DNA from: an uncultured Clostridia bacterium
GTDB taxonomy: Bacteria; Bacillota; Clostridia; Oscillospirales; Butyricicoccaceae
Assembly (NCBI GenBank): GCA_944381055.1
Contig: CALWJQ010000097.1
Span: 1 to 64,000, forward strand
Length of the DNA stretch: 64,000 nucleotides
Direction: 5' to 3'
Shown here piece after piece: positions 58,006 to 64,000 of this stretch. How positions within the stretch are numbered: the first letter of the stretch is position 1; each line of letters starts with the position of its first letter. Under the pieces are notes generated by a model. That model saw only the letters and a list, made by a program, of their open reading frames with translations. It searched no databases and was not told where the DNA came from. Both the position numbers and the translations under genes were made by a program.

Positions 58006-60533
58006 GCCTGCGCAAAACCGGGTGGCGGCAGGTCGCCCGGGGGATGCGGTTTTATGCGCTCATCCTGCTGGTCTTCCTGGCCGCTTCGGTCACCTGCCTG
58101 CACATTTTGCAATCCGAACTGCTGAAAAACGCCCAGCAGACCGGCAGTACGCTGGCGCGCAGCTACGCGCTCGAAGACGAGCGCAGCACCGCCGCCTATG
58201 AAGCGCTGCTGCGGACGGGCGCGGCCAGCCTGGAGCGCATGTCCGGCGAAGGGGCCGGCCATGCGGAGATCCGCAGCTGGCTCATCGGTTTTTTTGAAGA
58301 CATCCGCGCCATGACAGGCGACAGCATCGTCGACCCTTACGCCGTCGTGGACGGACAGATCATTGCGGCCAACGCGTGGGGCGGCGACGCGGACTATGAC
58401 TACGCTTCCGCCCCCTGGTACCGCATGGCGCTGGACGCCGGCGGCGACGTCGTTTACACCGACGCCTACATCGACGCCGTGCACAATAGGACCGTCATCA
58501 CGCTGGCCATCCAGAGCGGCAGCCGGGGCGACGTGCTCGCCTTTGACATTTTCCCTGAGTACTTTCACTTTGCCGAAAACTCTGTGTCGCTGCCCGAGGG
58601 CAGCTCGTACTTCCTCTGCGATCGCCGCGGGACCCTGCTGTACGCGCAGACCGGGATGGCGGCCGGCCGCGATGAATTGCAGGCCTATCTGGATCGCGTG
58701 ATCGAAGCGCTCAAAAGCGGCGGGCTCAGCCGGCCGGATTCCTATGTGTACGACATGGAAGGCCGGCAGCGGGGCGTTTACTTCCACCTGGCCGACAACG
58801 GCTGGCTTTCCATCGTAACAGTGCCGTACCGCACCATTTTGAGCGACCTGCGCGCTGCCACGCTGGTGTTTTCCGCCGTGTTCCTGCTCTTTCTGCTGTT
58901 CACCGTTGTCATCAGCGTGCGCAGCTACCGGCTCAGCCGGCGTGTCGAACGCACCAATGAAACGGTCCGCGTGCTGGGCAATTCGTATTACGCCGTTTAC
59001 CGGGTGGACTTTGAGCAGGGAACCTACGATATGATCAAGGGCTCGGACTACCTGCGCCAGCGCCTGCCCCAACAGGGCGCATACCACGACTTTCTGACCG
59101 TCGCCGCCCAGGTCATTGAGGAAAAAGCCTGCCAGGAGTTTATCCAGAGCTTTTCGCTTGACAACATCCGCCAGCTGGTTCAAAAGCGCGTCCGCGATTA
59201 CGGCGGCGATTTTCTGCGCCGGTTCGGTGAAGCGTACCGCTGGGTCAACGTGCGGATGCTGTTCGACGAGTCCCTCAACCCGGGCGAAGTCGTCATCTGT
59301 TTCCGCGAAATCGACATGGAAAAGCAGGCGCAGCTGCAGCAGATGCGCCTGCTGGAAAACGCGCTGGACACGGCGCGCAAAACCGAAGAGTCGCAGGGGC
59401 GTTTTTTCTCGTCCATGTCCCACGATATGCGCACGCCGCTCAACGCCATCATCGGCCTGTCTGAGCTGGCGGCGGAAAACGCCGGCGATCCCGGGCGGGT
59501 GCGTGAGTACCTGGGCAAAATCAGCCACTCCAGCCGCCAGCTCCTGGGGCTTATCAATGATATCCTTGAACTGTCGCGGCTGGAGCATGGCAAGCTCGAT
59601 TTAAACCGCGAACCCTTTGACCTGACCGAGTGCCTCAGCGAATGCGTCGGCGTTTTCCTGCCGCAGGCGCAGCGTGAAAACAAAACGCTGACCCTGTCCT
59701 TTGACATCCAGGACGCACAGGTGCTGGGCGATTCCTTCCGCATTGCGCAGATCATGAACAACCTGCTTTCCAACGCCGTCAAATACAGCGACCCGGGCAG
59801 CTCGGTTTCCGTACGCGTGCGGCAGATGGAACCGCAGAAGTACGCAAAATACCAGTTCGTCGTCTCGGACACGGGGCGCGGCATGTCGCCGGAGTTCCTG
59901 CACAAACTCTTCGAGCCCTACGAACGCGAAGTCCGGTTCGGCGCGCGCAACGTTTCGGGCACCGGCCTGGGGATGCCCATCGTCAAAAGCATTGTCGCCC
60001 AGATGGACGGGCAAATCACCGTCGAAAGCGAACTGGGCAAAGGCAGCACCTTTACCGTGACCCTGCCGCTCGAAACAGCGGGAAGCCGCCCGCCCGAAAC
60101 ACCTGCCGAACCTTCGGCCGCGCCCGCTTCAGCGGCGCTCGCGGGGCGGCGTATCCTGATCGCTGAAGACAACGAAGTCAACATGGAAATCGCCACCGAG
60201 CTGCTTTCCATGCAGGGCATGGAAGTCACGCAGGCATGGAACGGCCGCGAGGCCGTGGAGCGGTTTTCGGCGTCGCCGCCGGGCTATTTCGACGCCATTT
60301 TGATGGACATGCAGATGCCCGAAATGAACGGCTGCGACGCAGCCCGCGCCATCCGCGCAATGGATCGTGCCGACGCGGGGACGGTCCCCATTCTGGCCGT
60401 GACGGCCAACGCCTTTGCCGAAGACATTGCCGCCACCACCGAGGCCGGCATGGACGCCCACATTTCCAAGCCCATTGACTTTCCGTCCCTTTACCAGACC
60501 CTGGCCGGCCAAATCGCCCGCCGCGGCAGCTGA
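58002..60533 (+). CDS. Hybrid sensor histidine kinase with a Cache-type sensor
   Basis: 843 residues. TM1 (about 17-35), a Cache-like extracellular domain (A-P-W-Y-R-M-A-L-D-A-G-G-D-V-V-Y-T-D-A-Y-I-D, about 40-280), TM2 (about 290-310), a PAS-like segment, HisKA with S-H-D-M-R-T-P-L-N-A, HATPase with N-L-L-S-N-A-V-K-Y, D-T-G-R-G-M and G-T-G-L-G-M, then a C-terminal receiver domain (L-I-A-E-D-N-E-V-N; D in M-D-M-Q-M-P). It should phosphorylate its own receiver and the adjacent HD-GYP regulator. GGAGG precedes the ATG. Confidence 0.92.
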   Translation: MSLRKTGWRQVARGMRFYALILLVFLAASVTCLHILQSELLKNAQQTGSTLARSYALEDERSTAAYEALLRTGAASLERMSGEGAGHAEIRSWLIGFFEDIRAMTGDSIVDPYAVVDGQIIAANAWGGDADYDYASAPWYRMALDAGGDVVYTDAYIDAVHNRTVITLAIQSGSRGDVLAFDIFPEYFHFAENSVSLPEGSSYFLCDRRGTLLYAQTGMAAGRDELQAYLDRVIEALKSGGLSRPDSYVYDMEGRQRGVYFHLADNGWLSIVTVPYRTILSDLRAATLVFSAVFLLFLLFTVVISVRSYRLSRRVERTNETVRVLGNSYYAVYRVDFEQGTYDMIKGSDYLRQRLPQQGAYHDFLTVAAQVIEEKACQEFIQSFSLDNIRQLVQKRVRDYGGDFLRRFGEAYRWVNVRMLFDESLNPGEVVICFREIDMEKQAQLQQMRLLENALDTARKTEESQGRFFSSMSHDMRTPLNAIIGLSELAAENAGDPGRVREYLGKISHSSRQLLGLINDILELSRLEHGKLDLNREPFDLTECLSECVGVFLPQAQRENKTLTLSFDIQDAQVLGDSFRIAQIMNNLLSNAVKYSDPGSSVSVRVRQMEPQKYAKYQFVVSDTGRGMSPEFLHKLFEPYEREVRFGARNVSGTGLGMPIVKSIVAQMDGQITVESELGKGSTFTVTLPLETAGSRPPETPAEPSAAPASAALAGRRILIAEDNEVNMEIATELLSMQGMEVTQAWNGREAVERFSASPPGYFDAILMDMQMPEMNGCDAARAIRAMDRADAGTVPILAVTANAFAEDIAATTEAGMDAHISKPIDFPSLYQTLAGQIARRGS

Positions 60534-60548
60534 CGCGGCGGGGTCCGG

Positions 60549-61541
60549 TCATGCCGCCGGGATGATCAGCGTCTGGCCGGGGTAGATGAGGTTTGGGTTT
60601 TCAATGTGGTTAAGGTTTGCCAGCGCCGCGACGGTCGTCCCGTACCGCTGCGCGATGCCCCACAGCGTATCCCCCGGTTGTACGGCGTACCGCGCCTGTA
60701 CCGCCGGAACGTCCAGCACCTGGCCGGGGTAGATGAGATTGGGGTTTTCAATGTGGTTGAGGCTTGCCAGCGCCGCGACGGTCGTCCCGTACCGCTGTGC
60801 GATGCCCCACAGCGTATCCCCCGGCTGTACGGCGTACCGGACGGTCTCCCCGCCGGGCGCGGATTCTGCGTTCAGGAAGACCCCGGCGGTGAAGCGGTCG
60901 AGGTCGACGTTTCCTGCAATGCCGGGGATCTTTCCCGCGTCGCTGTACTGAAAACCGGTCCAGCCGCTCCAGATCCCGCTTGTAATATCGGGTTCACCGG
61001 GGCCGTAATCGGCCGCCCACAGCGGATACTTCCCGACGCCGCCCTGCCACACGGTATCGGCCGCATAAGCGTCGGTATACACCAGCGGCCTCTGTCCGGT
61101 CTGTTCTTCCAGCTCCTGCAAAAACGCCAGGCCGACGGCGTTGACTTCGGCCCGCGACAGCCCGGAAAAATTCTCAAAATCCATGGCGGGGCGGCAGTCG
61201 TACCCCGTCCCCGCGATCAGGCTGCTGAAAAAGCGCGCCTGCCCGCGCGCCTGTTCTGCCGTGCGCGCCGTGACATACAGGTAAAACCCGACATGCAGCC
61301 CGGCCTCCCGCGCCGCTTTCCAATTCCTTTCAAAGTTCCTGTCCGCCGTCGTGCCGTATCCCGCGCGGATATACACGACCTGCACGCCGCTGGCCGCCGC
61401 GCGCTGAAAGTCGATTTCCCCCTGGTAAACGCTGACGTCGATACCGGAATACACCGCGCTTTCTGCCGGACCCAGCGCTGCACAAGGCGTCAAAATCAAA
61501 ACAGCTGCCAAAAACACGGCTGTCAGTCTGCTGGCTTTCAT
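60549..61541 (-). CDS. GH25 lysozyme with two LysM repeats
   Basis: 330 residues. A signal peptide (to about 25) is followed by a GH25 muramidase domain ([16 protein letters not shown] and the N-V-D-L-D-R-F end) and two nearly identical C-terminal LysM modules. It hydrolyses the glycan of peptidoglycan outside the cell; LysM holds it to the wall. ATG 61541 follows GGGAGG. It is convergent with the kinase operon and 16 bp from it. Confidence 0.92.
   Translation of the reverse strand: MKASRLTAVFLAAVLILTPCAALGPAESAVYSGIDVSVYQGEIDFQRAAASGVQVVYIRAGYGTTADRNFERNWKAAREAGLHVGFYLYVTARTAEQARGQARFFSSLIAGTGYDCRPAMDFENFSGLSRAEVNAVGLAFLQELEEQTGQRPLVYTDAYAADTVWQGGVGKYPLWAADYGPGEPDITSGIWSGWTGFQYSDAGKIPGIAGNVDLDRFTAGVFLNAESAPGGETVRYAVQPGDTLWGIAQRYGTTVAALASLNHIENPNLIYPGQVLDVPAVQARYAVQPGDTLWGIAQRYGTTVAALANLNHIENPNLIYPGQTLIIPAA
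60606..60840 (-). repeat. Intragenic tandem LysM repeat, 147-bp period
   Basis: The segments starting at 60606 and 60753 (minus-strand coding) match except for a handful of bases over about 85 bp and at the protein level over 40 residues; one period is 49 codons. It points to recent duplication or gene conversion of the LysM module. Confidence 0.85.
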
Positions 61542-61807
61542 ACCGCCATCCCTCCCGTGCATTCTATGCGGGGACGCGGCGGACGGTGATTTGCCGCTAT
61601 TCGTGCGCATTTTCCTGCGCCGTACGGGCGAAAACCGCTTCAAAACAGCGGCAATCCCTGCGAAAGCCCGTGTGTTCATAGATTATTTACAACCATTCAA
61701 TAACCATGTAAAAATTATACTATAAGGTAGCGGAAGAACGCCGGGCGCTTTTTCTGTCGCGAGCGCCCGCGTCCGGAAAACCGAACAACACAGGGAGGGC
61801 GAATTCT
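61542..61807. other. AT-rich intergenic region
   Basis: 266 bp between divergent genes. Around 61686-61721 there is TTTACA and an AT-rich run with TATACT; I see no well-spaced -35/-10 pair and no gene. Confidence 0.4.
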
Positions 61808-62833
61808 TTGATTGAAGTGCGCGATCTTGTCAAGCGCTACGGCAGCCGAAGCGCTGTCGATCACCTGAGCTTCACGGTGGAAAAGGGCCAGGTCTATGGC
61901 TTTCTGGGCCCCAACGGCGCCGGGAAATCGACGACCATGAACATTATGACCGGGTACCTGGGCGCGACCGAGGGCGAGGTCATCATCAACGGCCACAACA
62001 TTCTCGAAGAGCCTGAAGCCGCCAAAAAGTGCATCGGCTATCTTCCCGAGCAGCCCCCGCTGTACCTTGACATGACGGTCAGCGAGTACCTGCAGTTCGC
62101 GGCGGAGCTCAAGGGCATTGCCAAAGCCGAGCGCGCGCAGCAAATTGAGCGCGCCGTGTCCATGACCCACCTGGAAGACGTAACCGGCCGGCTGATCAAA
62201 AACCTGTCCAAAGGCTACCGGCAGCGCGTCGGCCTGGCGCAGGCAGTGCTCGGTTTTCCCGAGATTCTCATTCTTGACGAGCCGACCGTGGGCCTGGATC
62301 CCCAGCAGATCATTGAGATCCGCGACCTGATCCGCGAGCTTGCAGACGAGCACACCATTATTTTGAGCTCGCATATCCTGTCTGAAGTCCAGGAAGTCTG
62401 CGATCAGGTGCTCATTATCCATCACGGGAAGCTGCTGGTCAGCGATTCGCCCGAAAACCTGGAAAAACGCATGCGCCATGCCGGTTCCCTTGAAATGCTG
62501 CTGCGCGGCACGATGCCCGCGGTCGAGCAGGCCGTTTCGTCTGTCCAGGGCATCGTCCATTACGACATTGCCCCGGCCGAACGCCAGGAGGGCTGCGTTT
62601 CCCTGACCGTCGAAGCCGAAGAGGGCGCCGATGTGCGCGAGGCGCTGTTCTATGCCTGCGCCGAAGCCAAAACCCCCATTCTGATGCTCAAGCCGGCCAA
62701 TTTCTCGCTCGAAGAGATCTTCCTCGAACTGACCCAGCAGGCGGACGCCGCGCCGGCCGGCGCGGAAGCCGAAGGCCAGGCCCCCGGCGAACCCGGGCAG
62801 CCGGCTGACGAAAGCGAAGGTGATGTGCAGTGA
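61808..62833 (+). CDS. ABC transporter ATP-binding protein (GldA-like)
   Basis: 341 residues. Walker A G-P-N-G-A-G-K-S-T-T, signature L-S-K-G-Y-R-Q-R-V-G and Walker B L-I-L-D-E-P-T-V-G-L are intact; the C-terminal 100 residues are a substrate-independent extension rich in Glu/Ala/Pro. The TTG start follows GGGAGG. Its neighbours (a permease, then a GldG-like protein) match the gliding-motility-type exporters found widely outside gliding bacteria; here the role is unknown. Confidence 0.93.
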   Translation: MIEVRDLVKRYGSRSAVDHLSFTVEKGQVYGFLGPNGAGKSTTMNIMTGYLGATEGEVIINGHNILEEPEAAKKCIGYLPEQPPLYLDMTVSEYLQFAAELKGIAKAERAQQIERAVSMTHLEDVTGRLIKNLSKGYRQRVGLAQAVLGFPEILILDEPTVGLDPQQIIEIRDLIRELADEHTIILSSHILSEVQEVCDQVLIIHHGKLLVSDSPENLEKRMRHAGSLEMLLRGTMPAVEQAVSSVQGIVHYDIAPAERQEGCVSLTVEAEEGADVREALFYACAEAKTPILMLKPANFSLEEIFLELTQQADAAPAGAEAEGQAPGEPGQPADESEGDVQ

Positions 62834-63696
62834 AAGCCATTTACAAGCGTGAAGTGCGCTCTTATTTCAACTCGATGACGGGGTATATTTTCATCGCCGT
62901 CGTCGTCGCCTTTACCGGCGTCTATTTTATGGCCGCCAACCTGTTCGGCGGCTACCCGTATTTTTCCGAAGCCCTGATGAGCTCTTTGTCGGTCTTCATG
63001 TTCGCCATTCCCGTCCTGACCATGCGTTCGCTGGCTGACGAGCGCCGCAGCCGCACAGACCAGCTGCTGCTGACCGCCCCGGTCTCGCTGACGCGTATTG
63101 TGCTGGGCAAATACCTGGCGATGGTCACCGTGCTGGCCATTCCCACCCTTCTGTTCTGTTTCTGCCCCGTCATCATCATGATGAACGGCACGGGCTATCC
63201 TGTTTCCGACTACGCTTCGATTTTTGCTTTCTTCCTCTGCGGCTGCGTGTTCATCGCCATCGGCATGTTTATCTCGTCGCTGACCGAAAGCCAGATCATC
63301 GCCAGCGTGTGTACCTTTGGCGTTCTGTTTGCCATTTACCTGTGGCCCAGCCTGGTCAACTACCTGCCGACGTCGGCTTTCGGTTCGCTGGTCGGCTTCC
63401 TCGCCCTTCTCGTCATTGTGTGCGCCGTCTTGTGGAACATGACGCATCATGCGCTGCTGACCGCCGGCGTCGGCGTCATCGGCGCGGCCACGGTATTCGC
63501 GCTGTACCTGTTCCAGGATCAGGCCCTGGCCGGCACCTTCCCCGCCATGCTCAGCGTCTTCTCGCTGCGCGATACCTTTACCAACTTTGCTGCCTACCGG
63601 GTGTTCGACCTGAGCGGTATTGTTTTGTACCTGTCCTTCATTTTTGTCTTTGTTTTTCTGACCGTGCAGACGCTGCAAAAGCGTCGCTGGAGCTGA
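62830..63696 (+). CDS. ABC-2-type permease (GldF-like)
   Basis: 288 residues, six hydrophobic helices; Y-K-R-E-V-R-S-Y-F-N-S-M-T-G-Y at the N-terminus and R-S-L-A-D-E-R-R-S-R-T-D-Q-L-L-L-T-A-P near residue 65 are typical. Start is GTG overlapping the ATPase stop by 4 nt. Forms the membrane pore with the following GldG-like protein. Confidence 0.9.
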   Translation: MKAIYKREVRSYFNSMTGYIFIAVVVAFTGVYFMAANLFGGYPYFSEALMSSLSVFMFAIPVLTMRSLADERRSRTDQLLLTAPVSLTRIVLGKYLAMVTVLAIPTLLFCFCPVIIMMNGTGYPVSDYASIFAFFLCGCVFIAIGMFISSLTESQIIASVCTFGVLFAIYLWPSLVNYLPTSAFGSLVGFLALLVIVCAVLWNMTHHALLTAGVGVIGAATVFALYLFQDQALAGTFPAMLSVFSLRDTFTNFAAYRVFDLSGIVLYLSFIFVFVFLTVQTLQKRRWS

Positions 63697-63711
63697 GAGG
63701 AGGGAACCCTG

Positions 63712-64000
63712 ATGGACAAGAAAAAACAAAGCCTCTCGTCCCGGCTGGGGACGTACGCCGTCGGGCTCTCGGTCCTCGTCGTCGCCATCGTCGTCGTGCT
63801 CAACCTCGCGGTGGCGCAGCTGCCCGAATCGGCGCGGGAGTTTGACATTTCGGACAACCGGCTGTACAGCCTGACCGACACATCCAAAGACTTTCTCGCC
63901 ACGCTCGACCTCGACGTCCGGCTGGTCGTGCTTGCTTCCCCGGACAACATCGACGGGCGCATCACGCGCTTTTTGAGCAATTACGACGCCGCGTCGGATC
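63712..64000 (+). CDS. GldG-like ABC-system protein, N-terminal part (cut by window end)
   Basis: 96 residues are visible; the gene runs off the right edge. One transmembrane helix (V-G-L-S-V-L-V-V-A-I-V-V-V-L) follows a basic start, then D-N-R-L-Y-S-L-T-D and a segment typical of GldG/DUF7088 extracellular domains. GGAGGG precedes the ATG and it is 15 nt after the permease, so it belongs to the same operon. Confidence 0.85.
   Translation, partial: MDKKKQSLSSRLGTYAVGLSVLVVAIVVVLNLAVAQLPESAREFDISDNRLYSLTDTSKDFLATLDLDVRLVVLASPDNIDGRITRFLSNYDAASD

Overview
This is a GC-rich bacterial chromosome segment, close to 60 percent GC by eye. Gene content and order point to a Gram-positive member of the Clostridia. 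The markers are ribonuclease Y, a DnaD-type replication protein, a G5/3D protein beside rsmA, the glmU-prs-pth-mfd-prsA gene order also seen in Bacillus, GTP-type PEP carboxykinase, S-layer homology domains and frequent TTG/GTG starts behind strong AGGAGG sites. An anaerobic gut-type Oscillospirales-like organism is my inference; nothing in the window fixes the genus. There are no tRNA genes, rRNA genes, prophage, insertion sequences or CRISPR arrays that I can see. Most of the window reads as ordinary core chromosome.

Layout. 1-6.0 kb: end of a peptide-type ABC binding protein, an NhaC antiporter, and a leftward cluster (HEPN/Sel1 protein, VanZ, typA, GNAT). 6.3-13.5 kb: pncB, a DUF4349 lipoprotein, rpe behind a structured leader, transporters and small conserved proteins. 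13.6-17.3 kb: leftward pckG, rsmA and a YabE-like protein. 17.3-21.5 kb: accessory-looking stretch with a Cys-rich small protein, a 111-bp direct repeat carrying a promoter, a GNAT-CPBP protease fusion, and a divergent EamA exporter/TetR pair. 21.6-30.4 kb: DnaD-type protein, then glmU-like, prs, pth, mfd and a foldase. 30.4-33.8 kb: tag, TetR and oleate hydratase. 33.9-41.0 kb: SLH-DUF4358-DHHW fusion and the lysine/diaminopimelate locus (lysC-dapA-dapB-dapH under a lysine riboswitch, with a divergent M20 deacetylase). 41.7-42.8 kb: AT-richer ECF sigma/membrane protein pair. 43.0-45.1 kb: a selenocysteine glutaredoxin-like gene missed by normal ORF calling, an anion permease, and rnpB divergent from murD. 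46.5-51.0 kb: three tandem M42 aminopeptidases and a PLP enzyme. 51.1-56.6 kb: lipoprotein, lrgAB, larA, Amidase_6 protein, rny. 56.9-64.0 kb: an HD-GYP response regulator with a hybrid kinase, a GH25-LysM lysozyme, and a GldA/F/G-like ABC system running off the end.

How the genes work together. Cell-wall precursor supply is a clear theme: lysC, dapA, dapB, dapH and the M20 protein make diaminopimelate through the acetylated branch, murD builds the muramyl peptide, and the glmU-like gene contributes to amino-sugar activation. The most notable single find is the UGA-containing thioredoxin-fold gene at 43086-43376. It has a U-G-G-C active site, a SECIS-like hairpin directly after the UGA and a perfect-consensus promoter. 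Other unusual architectures are a DnaD protein that ends in the zinc-binding front of a DnaC-type loader with no ATPase, a GlmU whose uridyltransferase half is degenerate, the SLH-DUF4358-DHHW fusion, and the GNAT-CPBP fusion. All domain calls were made by reading sequence without database searches.
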